64,000 nt of DNA, from positions 1 to 64,000 of the forward strand of contig NZ_OOHJ01000024.1 of the NCBI RefSeq assembly GCF_900323885.1. The letters run 5' to 3'. The notes below the pieces were generated by a model. The model ran no database searches, was not told the origin of the DNA, and saw only the letters and a list, made by a program, of their open reading frames with translations. Below are positions 31,587 through 38,920 of this stretch, piece by piece; the first letter of the stretch is position 1, and each line of letters opens with the position of its first letter. This stretch comes from [Actinomadura] parvosata subsp. kistnae. GTDB taxonomy: Bacteria; Actinomycetota; Actinomycetes; Streptosporangiales; Streptosporangiaceae. A program made the translations under genes and the position numbers.

Positions 31587-31961
31587 TTACTGGAAGAGGG
31601 CGATCACGTCGGGGTGACGGGTGATGATGCGGTGCTGGTAGGAGCACTCGCGGTGGCGTTCGATGCGTTCCAGCGCCCGGTCGGCGCTTTGCCACGTGGC
31701 GCAGGGCAGCTCCACATGGCCGGCGGCGCAGACGACGTGCCACCAGCCGGGGCGGGGCTGTCCGGCAGGGTCAGCGCTGGAGCGGCCGCCACGGCGCAGC
31801 TCGATCACGCGAGTGTTGTCGCCCATCACGTGGGCGAGGGCCGAAGGGCGGCTCGCGAAGACTCCGGGATGCGGGGTGACCTCCAGGGCGTCGCCGGTCA
31901 GGCCGAACGGGCGGACGGACGCGAGACGGTAGCCGATGATCTTCGGCCTGCGGTTGATCAC
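31587..31961 (-). CDS. Conserved hypothetical protein, 124 aa
   Basis: GTG 31961 overlaps the upstream stop (GTGA). VINRRPKIIGYRLASVRPFG, then WWHVVCAAGHVELPCATWQS and a C-terminal helix RALERIERHRECSYQHRIIT. The Cys/His pattern could bind a metal. Last gene of the endonuclease VII operon. Function unknown. Confidence 0.6.
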   Translation of the reverse strand: MINRRPKIIGYRLASVRPFGLTGDALEVTPHPGVFASRPSALAHVMGDNTRVIELRRGGRSSADPAGQPRPGWWHVVCAAGHVELPCATWQSADRALERIERHRECSYQHRIITRHPDVIALFQ

Positions 31962-32167
31962 GGTGACACCTCGTCCAGGAGGGTGTCCGGGCATCCGCTG
32001 AGGCGGGCGCTGGCCTCGCACAGGCCGTAGCGCCAGTCCGGATGGCGCGAAGCCAGAGCAACGGCTGACGTCTGCGTGCAGCCCGGCGAGCAGCCGCACG
32101 CCCAGTTCTCCTCGCGTGGCAGAACCAGCGGCTCCCATGTCCACGACTGCTCCAGCTCACCTTTCAC
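31958..32167 (-). CDS. Small cysteine-containing protein, 69 aa
   Basis: GTG 32167 overlaps the upstream gene's end by 11 bp. Contains ENWACGCSPGCTQTSAVALA and a second cysteine pair (YGLCEASARLSGCP), suggesting a small zinc-binding fold. Coupled at both ends. Unknown function. Confidence 0.55.
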   Translation of the reverse strand: MKGELEQSWTWEPLVLPREENWACGCSPGCTQTSAVALASRHPDWRYGLCEASARLSGCPDTLLDEVSP

Positions 32168-32720
32168 GAGGAGCCTCCGGCGACAGGATCCGGGCCATGG
32201 TGTAGTGGCCCCGGTGCAGCCTCTCGTCCGACGTAGGGGTGTACCGCCAGGTCTTGGCGGCCACCTTGGCCACGGTGTCGTACGGTTCGGAATCCGCCGC
32301 CCGCTCCAGGTACTCCTGGGCCATGCTCAGGGTGCGGAACAGCCTGGCGCCGATCGGGGAGCCGACGTGGGCCAGAGCATCGCCCAGGTCCTCGGGCACC
32401 CACACGTCGCTGTCGTACCAGCTCCACAGGCGGCCCCCACGGAAGCACCCGTACAGCGCCTCTTCCGGCAGATGCAGCCGCTTGACAGGCGGCTTGTCCG
32501 GGCCTTCGCCGATCTCGGGAGCGTCGCTGAAGCACCGGATGAGGTCGCCGCGGCGGTACCTGCGGTCGTAGCTGGTTTCAGCGAGCACCACGTCGACCAG
32601 GCCCGCCCCTCGCCGAGCCGCCTGAGGGATGCCGACGCGGACGATCTCGGCAAGCAGCTTCTCCCCCTTGCCGCGCAGGTAGTAGGCGAAACGGCCCAGG
32701 AGAGGAACGGAAATGCTCAT
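32157..32720 (-). CDS. Conserved hypothetical protein, 187 aa
   Basis: ATG 32720 overlaps the stop of the 27-residue gene (ATGA). Opens MSISVPLLGRFAYYLRGKGE and includes RGGRLWSWYDSDVWVPEDLG and AAKTWRYTPTSDERLHRGHY. Soluble; no motif recognised. Middle of the endonuclease operon. Confidence 0.6.
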   Translation of the reverse strand: MSISVPLLGRFAYYLRGKGEKLLAEIVRVGIPQAARRGAGLVDVVLAETSYDRRYRRGDLIRCFSDAPEIGEGPDKPPVKRLHLPEEALYGCFRGGRLWSWYDSDVWVPEDLGDALAHVGSPIGARLFRTLSMAQEYLERAADSEPYDTVAKVAAKTWRYTPTSDERLHRGHYTMARILSPEAPRER

Positions 32721-32800
32721 GCGCTGGTCGCCTCCTTGATCTTCTTCTCGCAGACCGGCCCGATCGCCTTCGCGATGAGCCGATGAGGTTGGGTGGTCAT
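32717..32800 (-). CDS. Very small protein, 27 aa
   Basis: MTTQPHRLIAKAIGPVCEKK plus IKEATSA. Excellent ribosome site (GGAGGAATCAGG then ATG). Start overlaps the endonuclease stop and its stop overlaps the next start, each by ATGA, so it is embedded in a chain of coupled genes. Basic amphipathic helix; function unknown. Confidence 0.55.
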   Translation of the reverse strand: MTTQPHRLIAKAIGPVCEKKIKEATSA

Positions 32801-33618
32801 CCTGATTCCTCCTGGTGTGATGAACGGGTGAGGTATCTGATGGCGCTGCGGAGGATGGCGATGTCCTCGCGCAGTTGGCCTAAGCCGGTGTTGCAGCCGC
32901 TGCAGAGAAAGTCGCGAAACGCGCCGGTCTGGTGATCATGATCGATATGCAGGCGGATCTCGCCTGGGGCAGGCGTCCGGTAACAGATCTCGCATTGATG
33001 GCCCCGCTCCTCCCACGCGGCCATCACCTCGGCGAACGAAAGGCCAAGCGTCTTGCAGGACTGGCGGATCTTTCTCCGAAGCGCCCATTCGGGATCGTTA
33101 GCCAGGCGCTTCTTCAGACGGACGCGCTGCGCGGCCCTGCGGCGCTGACGTTCTTCCTTCGGCATTGCCGCTGTTCGCTCGCGCGCTTCGCGATTCCGGC
33201 AGGCCCGGCATCGAGAGTTGCGTTTCCAGCCGCTTTGATGGGTTCGCCAGGCGAACTGCTCAATCGGAAGAGTTTCGTTACATCCGGTGCAAGTTCGCTG
33301 AGACTCCTCGTGCTGGACAGCATGACTTCGGCGATAGCACGCCTCGCACACCCCGTATCCGCGATTCTTGAGGCCGCCACACGACGGGCATACGTCCGTC
33401 CGGATCAATCGGTCATAATGGCGCGAACACATACCTTTACATCGGACAGGTTCGTCGCAGCCTTCATTAATGCACGTTCGCCCCTTGGCAGGCTGGTATA
33501 TCCGGCGCGGCGGACCCAGCTCGCCGGTGCGCAGCCACCGGGAATAGCAGCGAGAACAGAGTCCGGAGCAACGTACCGACTGCTCACAGCCGTCGTTTTT
33601 GCATACACCTCGGGTCAA
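32797..33618 (-). CDS. Recombination endonuclease VII-like HNH protein
   Basis: Start taken at TTG 33618 (AAAGG upstream); the longer frame to 33699 would begin inside the IS630 end. The N-terminal half has repeated zinc knuckles (CKNDGCEQSVRCSGLCSRCY; CINEGCDEPVRCKGMCSRHY; CPSCGGLKNRGYGVCEACYR). The C-terminus is the endonuclease VII fold: HQCEICYRTPAPGEIRLHID, HDHQTGAFRDFLCSGCNTGL, GQLREDIAILRSAIRYL. Such enzymes cut branched DNA. The IS630 copy separates the gene from its phased operator at 35140. Confidence 0.8.
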   Translation of the reverse strand: MTRGVCKNDGCEQSVRCSGLCSRCYSRWLRTGELGPPRRIYQPAKGRTCINEGCDEPVRCKGMCSRHYDRLIRTDVCPSCGGLKNRGYGVCEACYRRSHAVQHEESQRTCTGCNETLPIEQFAWRTHQSGWKRNSRCRACRNREARERTAAMPKEERQRRRAAQRVRLKKRLANDPEWALRRKIRQSCKTLGLSFAEVMAAWEERGHQCEICYRTPAPGEIRLHIDHDHQTGAFRDFLCSGCNTGLGQLREDIAILRSAIRYLTRSSHQEESG

Positions 33619-33692
33619 TAGATGAGGCCTTTTTCGAGAAAGGGCGCGAACCCGCAAGGAGGGTTCGCTCCAAGACAATTCAGCCACAGCTA

Positions 33693-35065
33693 GTGTCATG
33701 CGCCTGAAATTCGCCGGTTAAGTCCATATGATGCTCGGCATGGCGCATTCCGGACCGCCAGCAGTGGAGATCCAGCTGACCGAGGCTGAGCGTGCTCGGC
33801 TGATTGGCATGTCGGCAGAGTCGGCGCGAGCCTCGATTCGAGCGAAGATCGTGCTGGCCTGTGCGGAGCCGGGGACCAGTAACGCGCAGGTGGCACGCGA
33901 GCTGGGTATCGCCGTCGGCACGGTGCGTAAGTGGCGTGCCGCTTTCGCGCAGGGCGGGCTGGATGCGCTGGGCGATGAGGCCCGCACGGGACGGCCCAAG
34001 GCGGAATTGACGGTCACCGACCAAGAACGGGCGGTGCTGCAGCGGTGGGCCCGGCGGGCGAAATCCTCGCAGGTGCTGGCGATGCGCTCGAAGATCGTGC
34101 TGGCGTGTGCGGATGGCATGGACAACCAGCAGATCGCCGAGCAGCTGCGGGTGCATCCGGACACGGTGTCGAAGTGGCGTCATCGGTTCCTGCGCTTACG
34201 GCTGGACGGGCTGATGGACGAGGAACGGCCGGGCAGGCCGCCGTCGATCACGCTGGACCAGGTCGAACAGGTCGTGGTGGCGACCTTGGAAGAGGCGCCC
34301 AAGAACGCTACCCATTGGTCGCGGGCATCGATGGCCGAGCGCAGCGGGCTGAGCAAGTCGACCATCGGACGGATCTGGCGCGACTTCGGGCTCAAGCCAC
34401 ACCTGGCCGACACGTTCAAGCTATCGACGGATCCGCTGTTCGTGGAGAAGGTCGTCGACGTGATCGACCTGTACCACAACCCGCCCGAACGCGCGGTGGT
34501 GCTGTGCGTAGACGAGAAGTCCCAGATCCAGGCCCTGGATCGCTCGCAGCCGGTGCTGCCGATGATGCCGGGCATGCCCGAGCGGCGTACCCACGACTAT
34601 GTCCGCAACGGGATCACCAGCCTGTTCGCCGCGTTCAACGTCGCCGACGGGACCGTCATCGGGGAGATGCACCGCCAGCACCGCGCCGCCGAGTTCAAGA
34701 AGTTCCTGGCCACGATCGACAAGACCGTGCCCGCCGAGCTGGACGTGCATCTGATCTGCGACAACTACGGCACGCACAAGACGCCGGCGATCAAGGCGTG
34801 GGTGGCCCGTCACCCCCGCTTCCACATGCACTTCACTCCGACCGGCTCCTCGTGGATCAACCAGGTCGAGCGCTGGTTCGGCTTCCTGACCGACCAGCTG
34901 ATCCGGCGCGGCGTGCACAAGAGCGTCCAGTCCCTGGAGCAGGACATCCGGGACTGGATCGCTCACTGGAACGACGACCCACGGCCGTTCGTGTGGAAGA
35001 AGACCGCCGAGGAGATCCTCGAATCCCTCGCTAAATATCTCCGACGAATTTCAGGCGCATGACAC
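33693..35065 (+). mobile_element. IS630-family insertion sequence, copy B (different type from copy A)
   Basis: Inverted repeats GTGTCATGCGCCTGAAATTC at both ends, flanked by TA. 1,373 bp with one intact transposase. Inserted in the leader of the endonuclease VII operon. Confidence 0.9.
33728..35062 (+). CDS. IS630-family transposase, intact, 444 aa
   Basis: Two N-terminal helix-turn-helix units (SIRAKIVLACAEPGTSNAQV; MRSKIVLACADGMDNQQIAE, each followed by VxKWR). DDE core: Asp in VVLCVDEKSQIQALDRSQPV, Asp in HLICDNYGTHKTPAIKAWVA, Glu in SSWINQVERWFGFLTDQLIR. No frameshift, so probably functional. Confidence 0.9.
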   Translation: MMLGMAHSGPPAVEIQLTEAERARLIGMSAESARASIRAKIVLACAEPGTSNAQVARELGIAVGTVRKWRAAFAQGGLDALGDEARTGRPKAELTVTDQERAVLQRWARRAKSSQVLAMRSKIVLACADGMDNQQIAEQLRVHPDTVSKWRHRFLRLRLDGLMDEERPGRPPSITLDQVEQVVVATLEEAPKNATHWSRASMAERSGLSKSTIGRIWRDFGLKPHLADTFKLSTDPLFVEKVVDVIDLYHNPPERAVVLCVDEKSQIQALDRSQPVLPMMPGMPERRTHDYVRNGITSLFAAFNVADGTVIGEMHRQHRAAEFKKFLATIDKTVPAELDVHLICDNYGTHKTPAIKAWVARHPRFHMHFTPTGSSWINQVERWFGFLTDQLIRRGVHKSVQSLEQDIRDWIAHWNDDPRPFVWKKTAEEILESLAKYLRRISGA

Positions 35066-35139
35066 TAGGCGGCGGCAAGGTGGTCGAGTGTACGGATGAG
35101 ACCCGTAAATTCTAACTTCAGGAACGGGGCTTGAGGTTT

Positions 35140-35160
35140 CGCTAGCGGTTTTACTAGTAA
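35140..35160. promoter_or_regulatory. Paired 12-bp-phased palindromes (element operator)
   Basis: CGCTAGCG at 35140-35147 and TTACTAGTAA at 35151-35160, centres 12 bp apart. Once stood upstream of the endonuclease operon, now separated by the IS630 copy. Confidence 0.55.
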
Positions 35161-35266
35161 ACGCGATGCAGCCATCAGCGCTTGCAAACAATACGCCGAC
35201 GAGGCATAGCCGCGACGATCTCGACCGCTAGGAACGCAGTCATATACCGTTGCCGCCGCAGGAGTA

Positions 35267-35749
35267 CTAGGAGCGAATCGCGATACCCAATTCGCCTCGC
35301 ATTGCAATTAAGGCACGTTCTCTTTTTGTAACTAGTGGCTCCACCGCAAGCGCTTCGCCGCGACCGAGAGATTCATATCTTTGTCGCGAAGCATCAGCTA
35401 AAGCAATAGCGGCCTCCCGCACTACGGCGTCGGCGACTAGTTCTACTTCGGTTTCTGCTAGCTTAAGGCGTTCGTTCGCAGCTCCAGCTAAGTCCCAAGC
35501 TTTCCCTAGCTCACCGCTCGCCTCTCGCCTTATAACATCCCCCAGATAGACCGATGTCGATTCTAGGGCCGCTACGGCTTCGAGGAAGCGAGCATAAGAC
35601 GCGCGCCTGACGGTCCGCAACTCTCTTCTGTCCTGAATCTTCGATGTGACGGAGACCATATAGAGAGCAGTGAGAGTTGAAAGTAGAATGCCACCGAAAG
35701 CGCCAACAAGGGAAAATACGCCGGTTAACAGTACTTGATTTTGACTCAT
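35267..35749 (-). CDS. Single-span membrane protein with coiled coil, 160 aa
   Basis: ATG 35749 with GGAG 8 bp upstream. N-terminal hydrophobic segment VLLTGVFSLVGAFGGILLST (residues 6-28), then a long charged helical region (RRELRTVRRASYARFLEAVA; LKLAETEVELVADAVVREAA). GC content is visibly lower than that of neighbours, a sign of separate origin. Preceded by a phased operator. No family recognised. Confidence 0.6.
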   Translation of the reverse strand: MSQNQVLLTGVFSLVGAFGGILLSTLTALYMVSVTSKIQDRRELRTVRRASYARFLEAVAALESTSVYLGDVIRREASGELGKAWDLAGAANERLKLAETEVELVADAVVREAAIALADASRQRYESLGRGEALAVEPLVTKRERALIAMRGELGIAIRS

Positions 35750-35971
35750 GGCATGGACTCCAAAGATTTGTTCCAAGAACTCAGCTGTGAGTCGCTCCTG
35801 CTGTGAGCTTCATTCCAACTCTCAGCTCCGAGGAGGGCAAGTGCTACGCCCGCGCAGCGAGGCAGGCATGGCAGTACCGATTTCGACCCCGTCAGGGCAG
35901 ATGAGGGAGTCGTCGCCGGCGCTCCACCCCAGCCCTTGGGCAGACACGCATGTCCATGCTGAAACTCCTTT

Positions 35972-35991
35972 AGCTGGCGCTCTCGCTAGCG
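35972..35991. promoter_or_regulatory. Paired 12-bp-phased palindromes (element operator)
   Basis: AGCTGGCG (35972-35979, degenerate) and CGCTAGCG (35984-35991), upstream of the low-GC membrane gene. Confidence 0.5.
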
Positions 35992-35992
35992 G

Positions 35993-36700
35993 CTAATGGC
36001 CGGTGTTCGCGCAGGTGGAGAGGCCGTCCGAGGTACGGGTGACGGCGCAGGCATCGCAGGTGCGGCACGTCGCCCGCTGGCGGATGATGTCAAGTGCCTT
36101 CCCGATCGCGTCGCACGCGGTCGCGATGAGTCGCTGCTTGCGGTGTCGGCGTTGTCGAAGTCGCACCCCTCGGCGGTGAGCCTGTCGTCCACGGCAGCAC
36201 GAACGGCACTGATCAGCAGGAGTTCGACGCCGGTGGCGGCGAGACCGTGGGCGGCGCCTTCGGCCTGGGCGGCGGTGAACGTGGCGACGAGGAGTGCGTC
36301 GTGCAGCGAGCCGTTCTCGTCAAGCCTCGCGCGGCCGGCGAGGTAGCACGGGAGCGGACGGCCTTCGCGGTACTCGACGGCCGCCGGTGTCGCGTCGGGG
36401 TCAGCGGGAGTGACCTCGTGCAGGTCCTCGTCGGGGTAGCCGTCGTCGTCCCCCGTCAGTCTCCAGCCGTGGGCGTCGAGCAGCCCGGCCAGGTCGGGGG
36501 GTGTTCTCGTCGAGGGGTATGCCGGTGTCGAGGATGGCGATCACGCGGGGCAGCGCGATCAGCATGGTCGCGCCGTCCTCAACGTGCTCCTCAACTTCGG
36601 CGACGGCCACCAGGTGGTGAGGGGGAACGGGGGCGCCGTCCAGGCCGAGGTCGAACGTTCCGGGCTCGTCGACGGCGATCGCCTGGTATCGGATGGTCAT
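35993..36700 (-). pseudogene. Conserved hypothetical protein with two frameshifts
   Basis: ATG 36700 (AAAGGA). Part 1: MTIRYQAIAVDEPGTFDLGL to ILDTGIPLDENT. At a C6 run the reading moves to PDLAGLLDAHGWRLTGDDDG, GRPLPCYLAGRARLDENGSL, LEGCDF-type region (TAEGCDFDNADT); a second shift leads to KQRLIATACDAIGKALDIIR, ATCRTCDACAVTRTSDGLST and the stop at 35993. Removing one C at the first site restores the frame. Ends in a CxxC zinc pair. Function unknown. Confidence 0.55.
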
Positions 36701-36713
36701 GGCGGATCCTTTC

Positions 36714-36733
36714 AGCTTGCGGTTTCGCTAGCG
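36714..36733. promoter_or_regulatory. Paired 12-bp-phased palindromes (element operator)
   Basis: AGCTTGCG (36714-36721) and CGCTAGCG (36726-36733) joined by GTTT, 13 bp upstream of the ATG at 36700; nearly identical to the site at 19939. Confidence 0.65.
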
Positions 36734-36740
36734 GTTAACG

Positions 36741-37111
36741 TCATGCGAGTTCGTAGGAGCGGGCGATGATGCGGGACGCGGTCTCGCTCGCGCCGAAGTC
36801 GTGCGGCAGCAGGATCCAGCCGTTTTCGGTCAGCCGCTGGTGCTCACCTTCGGCGAAGTCCTCCAGGGGCTGCCCCTCGGCCGGGATGTCGGTGCCTGAC
36901 CAGAGGTCGTCCTCGTTGTAGGCGTTGAGGCTGGCGTTGGAGAAGAAGTCGACGTCGGCGTGGTCGCCGGTGAAGATGAGCCAGCACAGGTCGCCGGTCT
37001 CGGTGATGTTGCCCAGGCATTCGGTCTCGCCGGGCAGGTGGATCGTCAGATGCCCGATCTGGATTCCGAGCCGGGAGGTGGGGTCATACGGGTGTAGAGC
37101 CTGGTGATCAT
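36741..37111 (-). pseudogene. Conserved hypothetical protein, frameshifted near its start
   Basis: ATG 37111 with GGAG: MITRLYTRMT, then a shift at a C4 run to SRLGIQIGHLTIHLPGETEC, LCWLIFTGDHADVDFFSNAS, LNAYNEDDLWSGTDIPAEGQ, ending IIARSYELA at 36741. One extra C would restore about 124 codons. Acidic soluble protein of unknown function. Confidence 0.55.
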
Positions 37112-37341
37112 AGCCGCTCCGCGGTTGGCGTTTCCGGTGGTCAGCGGGTGTGATGGGTGGTGTGGGTGATCAGATTCGCAGACTCGATGCGGGAGCGCAA
37201 TGACTCTGAGAGAGATTCCGAGGGTGAAGCGGAAACACGTCGCAGAAGGAACGCAGAGCGCTTGAACCGACGCGCAGACCAACAAGGATGCGACATGCAC
37301 CCTCACGCGCTCAGCTACCACTACAGACGCACCTAGCTATG

Positions 37342-37361
37342 GGTCAGCGGATCCGCTAGCG
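37342..37361. promoter_or_regulatory. Phased palindromes (element operator), one degenerate
   Basis: GGTCAGCG (37342-37349) and CGCTAGCG (37354-37361). The 230 bp from here to the start at 37111 holds no recognised gene and is probably leader. Confidence 0.45.
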
Positions 37362-37743
37362 CTACTGCCGCGCGAGTTGGTAACGGGTTCCCTTTCCCTT
37401 ACCCTCGCGCACGATGAGACCATCCGCCTGCAAGGCCGCCAGCGCCCGGCCAACGGTACCGGCAGAGGACCCCACAGCGATTCTCATCTCGCGAGCGCCG
37501 ATCGGCTCCCCCACCCTCTCGGCCAGCATGCGCAGGATGGCATCCTGCACGCGTTCCCCTTCAGCGCGAGCGCCCAAGACAATGCCGGGACGCTTCACGA
37601 GACGGTAGCGAGTGCTGCGAGTTCTGTCTTCCCGCGCCACCATGCCCTCAGCGAGCAACTGCCCAAGGCGCGACCGAGAGTCGGATGAGACGTCGGCACG
37701 ACACGCAGCAACTCCGAGGCCGCCACCGACGCCTCTCCCCTAG

Positions 37744-38723
37744 ATCGCTGATGTGAAATTCGGTGATCGGCTGCGGGCATGACGAAGGGCGTCCATGGTC
37801 GGTGTGTGAAGACAGACTTGGACGCCCTTCTGATCGCACTCTATGTGTATCTGGACGATCACGTGATGCCTTCGCGGGCACGGCCTCGCGGACGGGGCCG
37901 GCCCCCGGTGCTGACCCCCGCCGAGGCGGTGGTCGTGGCGGTGGCTCAGGTGCTGCTGCGCTGCGATCAGGAGCGCTACTGGCTGCGGATCGCGGCGGCC
38001 CGGATCGGTCATCTGTTCCCGCGGCTGCCCTCCCAGGCCGTCTACAACCGGCAGCTGCGCGATCTGGGCCCGCAGATGTCGGCGGCGGCCTTGTGGATCG
38101 CCCGCCAGATCCCCACCTGGCACGAACCGCTGCGCCTGATGGACGGCACCCCGGTCCGATGCGGCGCCTCACGGGTGACGGTCAACCGCTCCAGCCTGGG
38201 CGAGATCGCCGGATACGGCATGGACAAGTCCCACCACGCCTTCTACTGGGGCGCCAAGCTGATGCTCATCACCACCGCCGACGGCGCGGTGACCGCCTTC
38301 AGCCTGGCCTGCCCCAAGGACCTCGACGAACGCAAGCAGGCCCTGCACCTGCTGCACGTCACCCCGATCGCACCCGGGCCGTGCCCGATCGTGTGCGACA
38401 AGGGATTCGCCGGCGCCGGCATCGAGAAAGCCGCCGCCGACCTGGGCCACCAGCTGATCCGGCCAGCCCGCGAAGACGAGCCCGGACCCGCCCTGCCCTT
38501 CCCCGGCTGGCTCCGCCAGCGCATCGAAGCGATCATCTGGACGCTGAAGAACCAACTCGGCCTCGAACGCCACAACGCCCGCCACACCGACGGCCTCTGG
38601 GCACGCATCAGCCAGCGTATCCTCGCCCTCAACGCCGTCATCTGGCACAACTGGACCATCGACGCTCCCGTGAAACCATCCGTGATCGCCTACGATCACT
38701 AACCCAAATATCACATCAGCGAT
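37744..38723 (+). mobile_element. IS982-like insertion sequence
   Basis: Inverted repeats ATCGCTGATGTGAAATT (left) and ATCGCTGATGTGATATT (right, minus strand), flanked by CTAG on both sides, which fits a 4-bp target duplication because the interrupted reading frame is restored when one copy is removed. Family assigned from the transposase. Confidence 0.75.
37779..38702 (+). CDS. IS982-like transposase, 307 aa
   Basis: VKTDLDALLIALYVYLDDHV at the start and the core DGTPVRCGASRVTVNRSSLG, MDKSHHAFYWGAKLMLITTA, VCDKGFAGAGIEKAAADLGH match the IS982/IS4-like DDE layout as I recall it; Asp in RLMDGTPV and VCDKGFAG, later Glu in GLERHNARHT region. Intact. The true start may be GTG 37806. Confidence 0.7.
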   Translation: MTKGVHGRCVKTDLDALLIALYVYLDDHVMPSRARPRGRGRPPVLTPAEAVVVAVAQVLLRCDQERYWLRIAAARIGHLFPRLPSQAVYNRQLRDLGPQMSAAALWIARQIPTWHEPLRLMDGTPVRCGASRVTVNRSSLGEIAGYGMDKSHHAFYWGAKLMLITTADGAVTAFSLACPKDLDERKQALHLLHVTPIAPGPCPIVCDKGFAGAGIEKAAADLGHQLIRPAREDEPGPALPFPGWLRQRIEAIIWTLKNQLGLERHNARHTDGLWARISQRILALNAVIWHNWTIDAPVKPSVIAYDH

Positions 38724-38920
38724 CTAGCTCGCATCGCTCCCAAAATGCCGTCCTTCACCTCATCGAGCCGCAGGCGGCTCTGCAACGGAACCCATTTCGG
38801 CTTCGCCTCGAACAACGGATGCACCCACAGCCACGCCGGCGCGTACGGCGGCTTCTCGATCTCCAGCTTGGCGACGATCCAGCACGGCGAGCGTCGGCCA
38901 CTCCTCGATAAGCCCTCGCA

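Larger units (their letters stand above)
37362..38882 (-). pseudogene. Tandem winged-helix regulator interrupted by IS982
   Basis: Upstream part (38,882-38,728): IVAKLEIEKPPYAPAWLWVH ... RLRLDEVKDGILGAMRA. The IS982 copy follows. Removing it and one CTAG gives RGEASVAASELLRVVPTSHP TLGRAL in phase (first winged helix). A lost base in TTGGGCAG then moves the frame to LLAEGMVAREDRTRSTRYRL and the second winged helix EPIGAREMRIAVGSSAGTVG, LQADGLIVREGKGKGTRYQL, stop at 37362. The start is unclear. A DNA-binding protein, now broken. Confidence 0.5.
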
